A DNA stretch of 64,000 nt from Algoriphagus sp. CAU 1675 (GCF_029222925.1 NZ_JARHUI010000002.1:660564-724563), one strand, 5' to 3'. Positions 53,804-62,547 are shown, numbered from the stretch's first letter. Numbers and translations are program-made. Notes: generated by a model not told the origin, from the sequence alone.

Positions 53804-54046
53804 ATGGCAAAAGTTTGTGACATTACCGGAAAAAGACCTCGAGTAGGTAACAATGTGTCCCATGCAAACAACAAGACCAAGCGTAGATTTTACCCAAATC
53901 TTCACAAGAAGACTTTCTACGTTCCTGAGGAAGACGCATGGATCACTTTGAAAGTGTGCTCTAAGGCATTGAAGACGATCAATAAAAAAGGTATCACTGC
54001 AGTATTGAAAGATGCTCAGGATAAAGGCATGATTGTAATCAAATAA
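53804..54046 (+). CDS. rpmB: 50S ribosomal protein L28
   Basis: The 80-residue protein is MAKVCDITGKRPRVGNNVSH, with TKRRFYPNL and WITLKVCSKALKTI. The start at 53804 is the family start; upstream frames are noncoding. It begins the conserved rpmB-rpmG-DUF4295-ftsY order of Bacteroidota. It is a 50S subunit protein. Two Cys (5 and 52) are not paired as CxxC, so it is likely not a zinc form. Confidence 0.97.
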   Translation: MAKVCDITGKRPRVGNNVSHANNKTKRRFYPNLHKKTFYVPEEDAWITLKVCSKALKTINKKGITAVLKDAQDKGMIVIK

Positions 54047-54077
54047 TCAAAGTCACGACCCTTAAATAAACTGAAAG

Positions 54078-54260
54078 ATGGCTAAGAAAGGAAATAGAGT
54101 ACAAGTTATTTTGGAATGCACAGAGCACAAAAACTCCGGCATGCCAGGTACCTCCAGATACATCACTACCAAGAACAGAAAAAACACCACAGAAAGACTG
54201 GAGTTGAAAAAATTCAACCCAATCCTTAAGAAGGTAACTGTTCATAAAGAAATTAAGTAA
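54078..54260 (+). CDS. rpmG: 50S ribosomal protein L33 (zinc-free form)
   Basis: This 60-residue protein begins [20 protein letters not shown] and ends [10 protein letters not shown]. It has only one Cys (Cys14) and no CxxC pairs, so it is the C-minus form. It is 31 bases after rpmB, in the same operon. Confidence 0.96.
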   Translation: MAKKGNRVQVILECTEHKNSGMPGTSRYITTKNRKNTTERLELKKFNPILKKVTVHKEIK

Positions 54261-54296
54261 TTTAGCTGGGGATAATCCTCATTAAAAGACAAAGAT

Positions 54297-54449
54297 ATGG
54301 CTAAGAAAGTAGTAGCAACCCTGAAAAAAGAAGGTGGCATAACTTATGCAAAAGTGATCAGAGCCGTGAAGTCTGATAAGACAGGTGCATACACCTTCAA
54401 AGAAGAAATGGTTCCTTCCACCATGGTACAGGAGACATTGAAAAAATAA
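54297..54449 (+). CDS. DUF4295 small basic protein
   Basis: This 50-residue protein from the ATG at 54297 (MAKKVVATLKKEGGITYAKV) ends with TMVQETLKK. It is a Bacteroidota-wide small basic protein encoded between rpmG and ftsY in many genomes, and was missed by length-limited gene finders. A ribosome-linked role is inferred from its position. The stop is TAA at 54447. Confidence 0.9.
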   Translation: MAKKVVATLKKEGGITYAKVIRAVKSDKTGAYTFKEEMVPSTMVQETLKK

Positions 54450-54475
54450 TTTGCCAAGAGCATCGTAATGTTAAA

Positions 54476-54510
54476 GAGTCCCTCTGTCCAATGGTCAGCA
54501 GGGACTTTTT
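54476..54510 (+). terminator. Terminator between DUF4295 and ftsY
   Basis: AGTCCCT (54476-54482) pairs with AGGGACT (54500-54506), plus an inner CTG/CAG pairing, followed by a T-run, 27 bases after the DUF4295 stop. It may reduce ftsY expression relative to the ribosomal genes. Confidence 0.7.
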
Positions 54511-54541
54511 CATTATATTCCATCTTTAACACAAAGTAACC

Positions 54542-55501
54542 ATGGGCATATTTGGTCTGTTCTCAAAAGATAAAAAAGAAAGCCTGGACCAAGGTCTTCA
54601 AAAGTCGAGTGAGAATATCTTTTCAAAACTTAGCAAAGCCGTAGTCGGCAAATCCAAAGTTGATGAAGAAATACTGGATGAGTTAGAAGAAATACTGATC
54701 ACCTCCGATGTGGGGGTAGACACTACTATCAAAATCATTCAGAGGATAGAGGAGCGGGTCGCTAGGGATAAATACCTCAATGCGGAGGAACTGGATAAAA
54801 TCCTGAAAGAAGAAATTGCAGCACTTCTGGAAGAAAATAATTCCCAGGATTTTCTGGACTTTGAGCTTCCAACAGATAAAAAACCATATGTCATTATGGT
54901 TGTAGGAGTGAACGGAGTTGGAAAAACCACTACTATAGGAAAACTCGCAAATCTTTTCAAAAATGCAGGCAAATCGGTAATCCTTGGGGCAGCTGACACT
55001 TTTAGAGCCGCAGCAGTAGACCAGTTGATTCTTTGGGGAGATCGTGTAGGAGTTCCTGTTGTATCCCATGGCATGAACACTGATCCCGCTTCAGTTGCCT
55101 TTGATGCTGTTAAGCAGGGTGTGGAACAGAAAGCAGATGTCGTAATCGTGGATACTGCCGGTAGACTTCATACTAAAGTCAACCTGATGAATGAACTCAC
55201 CAAGATCAAAAGAGTCATGCAGAAATTCATTCCGGATGCACCTCATGAGATTCTGTTGGTATTGGATGGTTCTACCGGGCAAAACGCTTTCATTCAGGCA
55301 AAAGAATTTACCAAAGCCACGGAAGTCACTTCTTTGGCAATCACCAAGCTAGACGGTACAGCAAAAGGAGGAGTAGTTATTGGGATTTCTGACCAGTTTA
55401 AAATCCCAGTAAAATACATAGGTGTAGGGGAAAAAATGACTGATCTTCAAATCTTCAACCGAAAGGAATTTGTTGACTCTCTCTTCTCCAGAAAAAAATA
55501 A
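54542..55501 (+). CDS. ftsY: Signal recognition particle receptor FtsY
   Basis: This 319-residue GTPase docks the signal recognition particle and ribosome at the membrane. The NG domain is complete: GVNGVGKTTTIGKLA (G1), DTFRAAAVDQL, DTAGR near residue 204 and TKLDGTAKGG. It lacks the long acidic A domain of E. coli FtsY (normal for Bacteroidota), having only a short charged head. It follows the ribosomal genes across a terminator. Confidence 0.97.
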   Translation: MGIFGLFSKDKKESLDQGLQKSSENIFSKLSKAVVGKSKVDEEILDELEEILITSDVGVDTTIKIIQRIEERVARDKYLNAEELDKILKEEIAALLEENNSQDFLDFELPTDKKPYVIMVVGVNGVGKTTTIGKLANLFKNAGKSVILGAADTFRAAAVDQLILWGDRVGVPVVSHGMNTDPASVAFDAVKQGVEQKADVVIVDTAGRLHTKVNLMNELTKIKRVMQKFIPDAPHEILLVLDGSTGQNAFIQAKEFTKATEVTSLAITKLDGTAKGGVVIGISDQFKIPVKYIGVGEKMTDLQIFNRKEFVDSLFSRKK

Positions 55502-55521
55502 AACACCTCAATCCAATATTT

Positions 55522-55549
55522 AAGCCCTGGCAACCCCAGGGCTTTTTTT
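55522..55549 (+). terminator. Rho-independent terminator of ftsY
   Basis: AAGCCCTGG (55522-55530) pairs with CCAGGGCTT (55536-55544), with a 5-base loop and a T-run, 20 bases after the stop. Confidence 0.92.
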
Positions 55550-55564
55550 GTTAGAATTTGAACC

Positions 55565-55600
55565 TTTGAAAAATATTTCCGTATTTAAATATGATATCAT
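55565..55600 (+). promoter_or_regulatory. Promoter with overlapping palindrome for the SPFH-RHH operon
   Basis: TTTG (55565-55568), 17 bases, then TAAATATG (55586-55593) match the Bacteroidota promoter with one mismatch. The perfect 10-base palindrome ATGATATCAT (55591-55600) overlaps the -7 end and the expected start site, and AATATGAT (55588-55595) has an inverted copy ATCATATT at 55607-55614 just before the ATG. A repressor operator is inferred. Confidence 0.55.
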
Positions 55601-55617
55601 TTTAACATCATATTGAA

Positions 55618-56466
55618 ATGGAAAAAATAATTAAACCCGTATCTGGATATTTATTTATCCTCCTTGAGCTGATCTTGATTGCTTCAGCAGTTTTCTCAAT
55701 TATCGACTTTAATCCTGTGGTTATAGCCGCATCCCTCTTATTGTTCATTCTAACGATCCCGGGATTCTTTATCGTTGAACCCAACAAAGCCATGGTTCTA
55801 CTGCTGTTTGGAGACTATAAAGGCACGGTTAAGGCGAATGGTTTCTTTTGGGTGAATCCTTTTATGACAAAAAAGAAAATCTCCCTTCGTGTGAGAAACT
55901 TTGAAAACAAGCCTTTGAAAGTAAACGACAAAATCGGTAATCCTGTCATGGTAGGTACAATTGTAGTTTGGCAAGTGGAAGACACTTTCAAAGCTACATT
56001 TGATGTAGATGATTATGAGAACTTTGTTCATCTACAATCAGATGCCGCAGTCCGTAAGATGGCCGGTTCTTATCCTTATGACAATTTTGAAGATGAGGAA
56101 GCTGAAATCACTTTAAGATCCGGGGTGGAAGAAGTCAACCATTCTCTGGAGGCCGAAATCGTAGACCGCCTGAATCATGCGGGAATTAAGGTCATTGAAG
56201 CTAGAATTTCACACTTGGCTTATGCCTCCGAGATCGCATCCGCCATGCTTCAGAGACAGCAGGCCACTGCCATAGTTGCGGCTCGACAAAAAATTGTTGA
56301 AGGAGCTGTAGGAATGGTGGAAATGGCTTTGGAAGACTTGAAGATGAAAGACATTATCGAGTTTGACGAGGAGAAAAAAGCTACTATGGTGTCCAACTTG
56401 ATGGTAGTTCTTTGCTCCGATAAAAGTGCCAGCCCGGTATTGAACGTGGGAACCTTACACCAATAA
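55618..56466 (+). CDS. SPFH (stomatin/flotillin-like) membrane protein
   Basis: The 282-residue protein has a hydrophobic head (residues about 10-50, probably two helices or a hairpin), an SPFH domain from about 52 to 190 (GFFIVEPNKAMVLLLFGDYKG, FWVNPFMTKKKIS), and a helical tail ending with an ATMVSNLMVVLCSDKSASP segment. SPFH proteins form rings that organise membrane domains and guard proteases. It is the first of three co-directional genes, with 1 base between it and the next. This SPFH, small membrane, ribbon-helix-helix order recurs in other bacteria as far as I recall. Function in this species unknown. Confidence 0.9.
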   Translation: MEKIIKPVSGYLFILLELILIASAVFSIIDFNPVVIAASLLLFILTIPGFFIVEPNKAMVLLLFGDYKGTVKANGFFWVNPFMTKKKISLRVRNFENKPLKVNDKIGNPVMVGTIVVWQVEDTFKATFDVDDYENFVHLQSDAAVRKMAGSYPYDNFEDEEAEITLRSGVEEVNHSLEAEIVDRLNHAGIKVIEARISHLAYASEIASAMLQRQQATAIVAARQKIVEGAVGMVEMALEDLKMKDIIEFDEEKKATMVSNLMVVLCSDKSASPVLNVGTLHQ

Positions 56467-56467
56467 A

Positions 56468-56959
56468 ATGGCCAATCGAGTATTCAATGAACACCAAAGC
56501 TATCGGGGCACTTGGGTGATGTATCTGCTACTCATGACAGAAATCCCCTTGTTCATATTGGCTTTGACCTTAATACGCTATTCAGATAAGGAGCCTAATG
56601 AAAATTTTATGGCATTGGGGATCCTTGCCATTGCAAGTATTGGGGTATTCCTTTTGCTCATGAATATCAGGCTCTCTAACCGAATAGATGAAAAAGGTGT
56701 TCACTTTCGCTATGTCCCTTTTATCAATAAATGGAAAACAATTCCCAAGGGAACCATTCGCTCCATAAAGGTCATTACCTACAGTCCAATTTCAGATTTT
56801 GGGGGCTGGGGCATCAAAGGCAATAGTACAACCAAAGCCTATAGCATCATGGGAGATGAAGGGCTATTGATTGATGCCGGAGAAAGCAAAAAAATAATGA
56901 TAGGAACCAGAAAAGCTATGGAGTTGAAGGCATTTTTGGCGGATTGGCTGGAGGATTGA
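56468..56959 (+). CDS. Membrane protein with two helices and a PH-like domain, unknown
   Basis: This 163-residue protein has two N-terminal membrane helices (WVMYLLLMTEIPLFILALTL and FMALGILAIASIGVFLLLMN), then a beta-rich domain (IDEKGVHFRYVPFINKWKTIPKGTIRSIKVI) that looks like a bacterial PH-like fold. It begins 1 base after the SPFH gene and 3 bases before the RHH gene, so the three are surely one unit. No function is known. The name is based on fold only. Confidence 0.8.
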   Translation: MANRVFNEHQSYRGTWVMYLLLMTEIPLFILALTLIRYSDKEPNENFMALGILAIASIGVFLLLMNIRLSNRIDEKGVHFRYVPFINKWKTIPKGTIRSIKVITYSPISDFGGWGIKGNSTTKAYSIMGDEGLLIDAGESKKIMIGTRKAMELKAFLADWLED

Positions 56960-56962
56960 TTT

Positions 56963-57127
56963 ATGGCTAAGAAGAAAGCATTTGCATTACGAATAGATGA
57001 AGAAACCATGAAGGCTATTGAAAAATGGGCTGCAGATGAGTTTCGGAGTACGAATGGACAACTAGAATGGATTATCCGTGAGGCTTTAAAAAAATCCGGA
57101 AGGCTACCAAAAAAAGAGGGCTCGTAG
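56963..57127 (+). CDS. Arc/CopG-like ribbon-helix-helix protein
   Basis: This 54-residue protein from the ATG at 56963 (MAKKKAFALRIDEETMKAIE) has a beta-strand (KAFALRID), two helices and the small basic tail (RLPKKEGS). The pattern is that of ribbon-helix-helix DNA-binding proteins of the Arc/MetJ type, which bind inverted repeats as dimers. It ends the SPFH unit and its stop codon lies inside the terminator hairpin. Control of its own operon via the palindrome at 55591 is inferred; it could also be an interaction partner of the SPFH protein. Confidence 0.82.
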   Translation: MAKKKAFALRIDEETMKAIEKWAADEFRSTNGQLEWIIREALKKSGRLPKKEGS

Positions 57128-57142
57128 AAGCCCTCTTTTTTT
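57111..57142 (+). terminator. Bidirectional terminator at the convergent end of the RHH and TolC genes
   Basis: AAAAAGAGGGCT (57111-57122) pairs with AGCCCTCTTTTT (57129-57140) around a 6-base loop. It overlaps the last codons and stop of the RHH gene and the stop of the TolC gene. Confidence 0.92.
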
Positions 57143-58622
57143 ATAATGTTTCCGGTTTGTACAATAATTCCTCCCGCTCAAAATCGTATAAAGTCAGGGC
57201 TCTCAACTCATAATAAGCTGTCCAATAATCTCTGAGGGAATTATAAAATGCCCGTTTATTGGTATCTTTTTCATTCTGGGCAATATTCAAATCCGTGATG
57301 GTCACATTCCCGGACTGATACCTGCTCAATGCTATTTCATATCTCCTCTGAGCCACCTCATCTGACATTTTAGTCACATTCAAGCGCTCCTGGATCATCA
57401 GGAAATTTCTCACTTTGGTAAATATTTCCTGCTCAAAATTGATTCTGTCTTGCTCCACAGTGTACTCCACCAATCTCTGATTGGCTTCCGCTTGGGACAT
57501 TCTGGCTTTATTTCGGCCCCAATCCAAGATGGGCACTGAAAGGCCCAGGTTCACCAAGGCTTGGGTATTTGGATTGGAGTAGATATCTCCCCAATTAAAG
57601 GCTGCATTATTGTATCCATAGCTCGCATTCAGCTGCATTCCAAGGCGTTGTCCCTTTGCCTCTGCGACACTTGCTTCGGCCTGCAGTTTCCTTCTGTCAA
57701 AACCCAAAGCTTCGGCCCTGTTTTGGAAAGCAAGTTCAATTGCCTGGTTCACATCAACCCGAAAGTCCGGTATTTCGGTCGGGGAAAGCAGATTTATTTT
57801 AGCATTTTGATTTAAGCCAATAAATGAATTGACTGCAAAAGCAGAACTCTCCAAATCCAGTTTTGCCTGAGCGAGATCCTGACGGGCTTGCAACACCTGT
57901 AGTTCTACCTGAAGAAGACGATCTTCGAAGGTAGTTCCCAACTGGTATCGCTTCTTTTCAATCTCAAAAATCTCCTCTGTGTTTCCAAGGTTTTGTTCGG
58001 CAATCTCAACATTCACCTGAGCGATCAGGTAGTCAAAAAACAGTTGGGTAACGTTGAGTGAAACTTCCTCCATCTCTTGTACAAATTCCCTTTTGCTCTC
58101 TTCAAAGACCAAGGGCTGAATTTTCCTATCCCATTTCAGCGGATTGAATGCAAACAAGGGTTGTTGAAGTCTAACATTGACCGGAACACCTGACCAACGG
58201 GTCTGGGCCTCAGAAGGAGCAGCAATGTAATTGTCAAACCGATTGGTTGAAGTATTCACGGAAAGAATTCCTCCGGTTTCAGTGATTACCTGTTGCAAAC
58301 CCAACTCCAAATCCATGAAACTCTGCTGGATTTCCAAAAACTCTATAGATCCATCCGGTTGGGTTATGCTATTAAATGCTCGGGAATAACTGGGAAGAGT
58401 TCCATTTATTCGCAACTGAGGCTTGTAATTAGACTGGTATTGTCTAAACTGCCAATATCTATTTTCCCTCAAAGTCAAGGCCCTCAAAGCCGCTGGAGAA
58501 CGATCCTTGGCTCTTTGAACCATTTCCTGTAAAGTATAAGTAGCTGTTTCCTGAGCTGCAGCGATCTGGGGTAGTTGCAACAAAAAGGAAAAGCCGAGAA
58601 AAAAAACTAGGTTGGCTTTCAT
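57141..58622 (-). CDS. TolC-family outer membrane efflux protein
   Basis: The 493-residue product has a signal peptide ending AAAQ and two repeated helical hairpin units separated by beta barrel strands, as in TolC: ALTLRENRYWQFRQYQ... and the later RAEALGFDRRKLQAEASVAEAK, with the RYQSGNVTITDLNIAQNEK motif in the second half. It forms the outer channel for an efflux or type I secretion pump whose inner parts are not encoded in this window. Predicted trimer. It is divergent from the methyltransferase gene. Confidence 0.92.
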   Translation of the reverse strand: MKANLVFFLGFSFLLQLPQIAAAQETATYTLQEMVQRAKDRSPAALRALTLRENRYWQFRQYQSNYKPQLRINGTLPSYSRAFNSITQPDGSIEFLEIQQSFMDLELGLQQVITETGGILSVNTSTNRFDNYIAAPSEAQTRWSGVPVNVRLQQPLFAFNPLKWDRKIQPLVFEESKREFVQEMEEVSLNVTQLFFDYLIAQVNVEIAEQNLGNTEEIFEIEKKRYQLGTTFEDRLLQVELQVLQARQDLAQAKLDLESSAFAVNSFIGLNQNAKINLLSPTEIPDFRVDVNQAIELAFQNRAEALGFDRRKLQAEASVAEAKGQRLGMQLNASYGYNNAAFNWGDIYSNPNTQALVNLGLSVPILDWGRNKARMSQAEANQRLVEYTVEQDRINFEQEIFTKVRNFLMIQERLNVTKMSDEVAQRRYEIALSRYQSGNVTITDLNIAQNEKDTNKRAFYNSLRDYWTAYYELRALTLYDFEREELLYKPETL

Positions 58623-58798
58623 AAAATTCCAAAATAAAATGATGACTGAATCAATTCAACTAAAATAAAGATAGTTAGACCACTCTACCAAGTTGTTTTC
58701 AAAACCATTTCCTAAAAATTGCTAAATCCGAAATCAGGACCATTTTCCAAGGCTGAAGAAAGAAGCTTTGTTTAACTTGCGAACTCAATCAACCTGGC

Positions 58799-59563
58799 AT
58801 GAAATCAATCATCAGTTTTATTATACGTTTTGTACCCAGACCATTCCTACAACGCATCAGCCCCCTATTTATGCGCTTTTTTGCATTGGTCAATCAAGGC
58901 AAAAATGTCCAGTGCCCAGTCTGTGAAAAAAGCTTTTCCAAATTTTTACCTTATGGAAGAATAGCAAGGCCAAATGCGCTTTGTCCCAACTGCCTTTCAC
59001 TGGAGCGGCACCGGCTTATGTGGCTGTTTCTTCAGCAAAAAACCGAATTCTTTCATACTCCCCTCAAAGTGCTCCATGTTGCACCTGAACACTGCTTCAT
59101 CGATCGGTTTGAAGCCCTACCCAATCTGGAATACATTACCGCTGACATTGAATCACCATTGGCAAAAGTAAAAATGGATGTTCATGACATTCCATTTCCT
59201 GACAATTCCTTTGATGTGGTTTTTTGCAATCATGTACTCGAACATGTAGATGACGATCTGAGAGCATGCTCTGAATTCAACAGGGTATTAAAACCTAGCG
59301 GTTGGGGCATATTGCAATCCCCAGTTTATAACATCGAAAAAACGCTTGAGGACAAAAGCATTACTGATCCTTCAGAGCGGGAAAGAGTCTTCGGACAAAG
59401 GGATCATGTGAGGAAATTTGGAAAAGATTATGCCGAAAGGCTACGAAGATCAGGACTCCGTATAGAGGAGAATCAATTCGTGAAAGAGTTACCCAAAGAT
59501 TTGGTGAAAAAATACGCATTGCCAATGGAGGAAACAGTCTACGTGTGCAGGAAAGGGAATTAA
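58799..59563 (+). CDS. Class I SAM-dependent methyltransferase with a zinc-ribbon head
   Basis: The 254-residue protein has a zinc ribbon C39-x2-C42 and C62-x2-C65 at the head, then a methyltransferase domain: LKVLHVAPEHCFIDRFEALP, the acidic DIESPLAKVKMDVHDIPF and FDVVFCNHVLEHVDDD, typical of the Methyltransf_11 group. The N-terminal hydrophobic stretch (SIISFIIRFVPRPFL) may bind a membrane. The gene ends 4 bases into the convergent glycosyltransferase gene, so both may belong to surface glycan synthesis. Substrate unknown. Confidence 0.88.
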   Translation: MKSIISFIIRFVPRPFLQRISPLFMRFFALVNQGKNVQCPVCEKSFSKFLPYGRIARPNALCPNCLSLERHRLMWLFLQQKTEFFHTPLKVLHVAPEHCFIDRFEALPNLEYITADIESPLAKVKMDVHDIPFPDNSFDVVFCNHVLEHVDDDLRACSEFNRVLKPSGWGILQSPVYNIEKTLEDKSITDPSERERVFGQRDHVRKFGKDYAERLRRSGLRIEENQFVKELPKDLVKKYALPMEETVYVCRKGN

Positions 59564-60516
59564 CCTTTGGAGACCTTAATCAGTAATTCGTAAATCAAAC
59601 CCAGTCCGTAGCTAGAAAGCTGAACGATGGAGCAAACCAAAGAAAGAATACCTACCCAAAGGGATTTAGCTTGGAAGGAAGCGGTCAACAAAATCATTCC
59701 AGCCCAAAAGCCCAATAAAAATCTTTGAAAAACAAGGGTATCTGAAATAAAACCTGCCAGGGTTCCAATCAAAAACAGTAAAAATAGACTGGGAAACAAA
59801 TGAACTAACTTAATGGCTCCTGAATGAAATCTGGATACATTTACCCGGTTTCTTCCAAAAGAAAAAGCCTGCTTTGCAAATGAAGCCAAGGTATTTTTGC
59901 GCTTGTGATAGACAAAGGCATCCGCTACAAGTTCCAGTTTATATCCGGCTTTTTTGATCCGTAAGCTCCATTCTATATCCTCTCCTCTATTGGGATCAAC
60001 AAAGCCTCCAAGAGATTCAAAGACTTTTCTGGACACCCCCATATTAAAGCCCCGGGCTTGAAACTTGGAAGGATCTTTCAATTTCCCTCTGATCCCCCCA
60101 GTGGTCAGAAAAGAGGTCATGGCAAAATCCATAGCTTTTTGAAGTGCTGTAAAATCACCTCTTGATGCATCGGGTCCTCCAAACGCATCCAGGCTTCTAG
60201 CTAAAATAGCTATATCCAGAATCTCAAGATAGTTGGGAGGCAAAATCACATCCGAATCCAAAATGACAAAGAAATCCCCTTTGGCCTTTTCCATTCCGAA
60301 ATTCCGGGCAAATCCTTGGCCTGCATTTTCCTGATAATAATAAGAAAGAGGAAATTCACCTTGAAAATTTTCCACCACCTGATCTGATTTCTGAATAGAT
60401 CCGTCTTCCACTACAAGAACTTCAAAGTTCCTAAAGTTTTGCTCAGCCAAACTCCGCAGCAATTCATGAAGTTCCGTCGGGCGGTTGTAGACCGGTATGA
60501 TAACCGAAAAAAACAT
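59560..60516 (-). CDS. Family 2 glycosyltransferase with C-terminal membrane helices
   Basis: The 318-residue protein has a GT-A domain: FFSVIIPVYNRPTELHELL, the metal-binding LDSDV, and a later acidic site EDIEWSLRIKKAG, followed by two or three membrane helices in the last 80 residues (LFPSLFLLFLIGTLAGF). It adds a sugar to a lipid or glycan at the inner membrane. It is 6 bases from the next gene upstream (60522) and in the same direction. Confidence 0.92.
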   Translation of the reverse strand: MFFSVIIPVYNRPTELHELLRSLAEQNFRNFEVLVVEDGSIQKSDQVVENFQGEFPLSYYYQENAGQGFARNFGMEKAKGDFFVILDSDVILPPNYLEILDIAILARSLDAFGGPDASRGDFTALQKAMDFAMTSFLTTGGIRGKLKDPSKFQARGFNMGVSRKVFESLGGFVDPNRGEDIEWSLRIKKAGYKLELVADAFVYHKRKNTLASFAKQAFSFGRNRVNVSRFHSGAIKLVHLFPSLFLLFLIGTLAGFISDTLVFQRFLLGFWAGMILLTASFQAKSLWVGILSLVCSIVQLSSYGLGLIYELLIKVSKG

Positions 60517-60521
60517 TGGGG

Positions 60522-61478
60522 CTAGAGGTTTATCTCTTCATCGATTTTATACTCTGCTTCTTTAGATTGACTGGATGTCATCAATTCAGCAATAAAGCCA
60601 GTCACAAAGAGCTGAACCCCAATAATCAAAGCTACCAAAGCCAAAAAGAAAAGAGGCTGATCCACAATTTCCCGAACTTCAATTCCCTTGCTCAAGCCGT
60701 GAATTTTCTGAAATATCAACCAACAGGTAATAATAAAGCCCGTAAAGAAAGAAAGAGTCCCCAATAGACCAAAGAAGTGCATAGGTTTCTTCTTGTACCT
60801 ATGGACGAAAGAGACCGAAATCAGATCCAAAAAACCATTGAGAAAACGTTCAAGACCAAACTTGGAATAGCCATACTTTCTGGCCTGATGCTGAACGACT
60901 TTTTCCCCGATTTTTCCAAAGCCATTCCACTTGGCCAAGAGGGGTATATACCGGTGCATTTCCCCATACACGTGGATGTTTTTTACAACTTTCAGCTTGT
61001 ATGCTTTCAGTCCACAGTTGAAATCATGGAGCTGTATTCCGGATATCCATCTGGTCACTGCATTAAAAAAACGGGATGGAATCGTCTTGGAAATCGGATC
61101 ATGTCTTTCCTTTTTCCAGCCTGAGACCACATCAAAGCCCTGTTCAGTGATCATTTCATACAGACCAGGAATTTCTTCAGGACTGTCCTGAAGATCCGCA
61201 TCCATTGTGATGATCACATCTCCAGACGCCTTTTTGAAACCCGCATCCAAAGCAGCGGATTTACCATAATTGCGGGTAAAATTCAGGCCTTTTATTTCTG
61301 GATATTGCTTGCATAGGCCTGATATCACCTGCCAAGAGTGATCTGTACTTCCATCATTCACCAAAAGGACTTCATAAGAAAAGCCGTTATCATTCATGAC
61401 ACGGCTAATCCATTGGGTCAATTCGGGTAAAGATTCTTCTTCGTTGAAAACCGGAACTACTACTGAAATTTGCGGCAT
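60522..61478 (-). CDS. GtrB/dolichol-phosphate-mannose-synthase-like glycosyltransferase
   Basis: The 318-residue protein has the family 2 GT-A domain with ISVVVPVFNEEESLPELTQWI, MDADLQDSPEEIP (DXD metal site at about residues 93-96) and DFNCGLKAYKLKVVKNI, then two membrane helices and a short cytoplasmic tail rich in Glu (SKEAEYKIDEEINL). It likely makes polyprenyl-phosphate sugar. It follows a DUF4199 gene and precedes another glycosyltransferase, 6 bases away. Confidence 0.93.
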   Translation of the reverse strand: MPQISVVVPVFNEEESLPELTQWISRVMNDNGFSYEVLLVNDGSTDHSWQVISGLCKQYPEIKGLNFTRNYGKSAALDAGFKKASGDVIITMDADLQDSPEEIPGLYEMITEQGFDVVSGWKKERHDPISKTIPSRFFNAVTRWISGIQLHDFNCGLKAYKLKVVKNIHVYGEMHRYIPLLAKWNGFGKIGEKVVQHQARKYGYSKFGLERFLNGFLDLISVSFVHRYKKKPMHFFGLLGTLSFFTGFIITCWLIFQKIHGLSKGIEVREIVDQPLFFLALVALIIGVQLFVTGFIAELMTSSQSKEAEYKIDEEINL

Positions 61479-61480
61479 TC

Positions 61481-62023
61481 TTAATAGTCTAGCGATTTGT
61501 CTCGCTTTTTTAGTATCGCTGCCAAAATTAAAGCAATAATCGCATAGATAATAAGTCCAAATCCAAAGTTTTTAATCTGGCCAGAAACAGAAAAGCTACT
61601 CATGGTACGCTCCCTCATTTCATCCAATTGCTCAGGAGAGAGTGCATCCGGAGAAGCACCGAAATTTTCCATCATTTTTAAGGCTGTATCTAAAGAATGG
61701 TCTGCAAGAACGCCCGGAAGAGAAGGGTCAATCACATGATAAAGCAATATTTGTCCCACTAAACCAATCAAACCAGAAACAATCATTGCTATAAAGCTAA
61801 AATTAAAGGCGGTTCCGAAACTCATAAAACCGCCCAGTTCTGCACGGTATTGTTTTCCAAAATAAATAATCAAAACAAAAAACAATACAAAGGCTACCAG
61901 GCCAAACCAACCTGAAGCCAGTAAGGAGGAATCGATAAAATAAGCGAGATAAGTAATCACTAAAGCAGCTAGACCAATTGTTAGTCCAGGTTTTATGGCG
62001 GCTTTAAAAGGAGTTTGTTCCAT
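61481..62023 (-). CDS. DUF4199 membrane protein, downstream copy
   Basis: The 180-residue protein has four predicted membrane helices and the DUF4199 pattern (FGTAFNFSFIAMIVSGLIGLVGQ near residues 68-90). It starts 11 bases before the neighbouring DUF4199 gene ends and is 2 bases from the glycosyltransferase gene that follows. It is homologous to the neighbour but clearly diverged. Function unknown; a role in lipid or glycan processing is suggested only by neighbours. Confidence 0.85.
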   Translation of the reverse strand: MEQTPFKAAIKPGLTIGLAALVITYLAYFIDSSLLASGWFGLVAFVLFFVLIIYFGKQYRAELGGFMSFGTAFNFSFIAMIVSGLIGLVGQILLYHVIDPSLPGVLADHSLDTALKMMENFGASPDALSPEQLDEMRERTMSSFSVSGQIKNFGFGLIIYAIIALILAAILKKRDKSLDY

Positions 62024-62034
62024 AGATCATCAAG

Positions 62035-62547
62035 TTAGTTAGGGTTTTTTCTTAAAATAATAGAAATAATAATGGTAAAAAACAGACCTGGTATGATTTT
62101 CCAAATTGCGTCGTTAAGAGCCACATCCAACGGCACCATATCTTTAATGCTATCCAAGGTACTAGTATAGGAAGTTTCTCCTACTTGGGACACTATGGTT
62201 TCAACGTTGGTTTGAAGTACTTCCAGCTTGGAAATTTTTATCGCTTCAAATAAATCAGGAAAAGCAAGAAGGATGATCCAAATCCCCAAACCAGAGATAA
62301 GAGCCAATAGCATGTAAGTAACAAAGCCTACTGACATTCCTTCAGCAAACGAAATAAACCCATTATTAAAATATTCTTTAAAAAACTTGAGAGCCAAGAA
62401 AATAGAAACCGGGGTAATAATGTACCCAAAAACCAAATTCAAATTGGTGGGATCAGGTTGAAGAAAGGAAAGAAGCCCAAAAGCACAAACACTTAGAAAA
62501 CCTCCTAAAGAGCCAAATTGATAAGATGAGCCGAAATACTTATTCAT
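62035..62547 (-). CDS. DUF4199 membrane protein, upstream copy
   Basis: The 170-residue protein has four helices: GGFLSVCAFGLLSFL, LVFGYIITPVSIFLALKFF, FVTYMLLALISGLGIWIILL and a last one near IPGLFFTIIISIIL. It shares the SFAEGMSVGFVTY-like core with its neighbour, so the pair came from a duplication. It overlaps the dihydroorotase-like gene by 8 bases and is 11 bases before the next DUF4199 gene. Confidence 0.85.
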   Translation of the reverse strand: MNKYFGSSYQFGSLGGFLSVCAFGLLSFLQPDPTNLNLVFGYIITPVSIFLALKFFKEYFNNGFISFAEGMSVGFVTYMLLALISGLGIWIILLAFPDLFEAIKISKLEVLQTNVETIVSQVGETSYTSTLDSIKDMVPLDVALNDAIWKIIPGLFFTIIISIILRKNPN

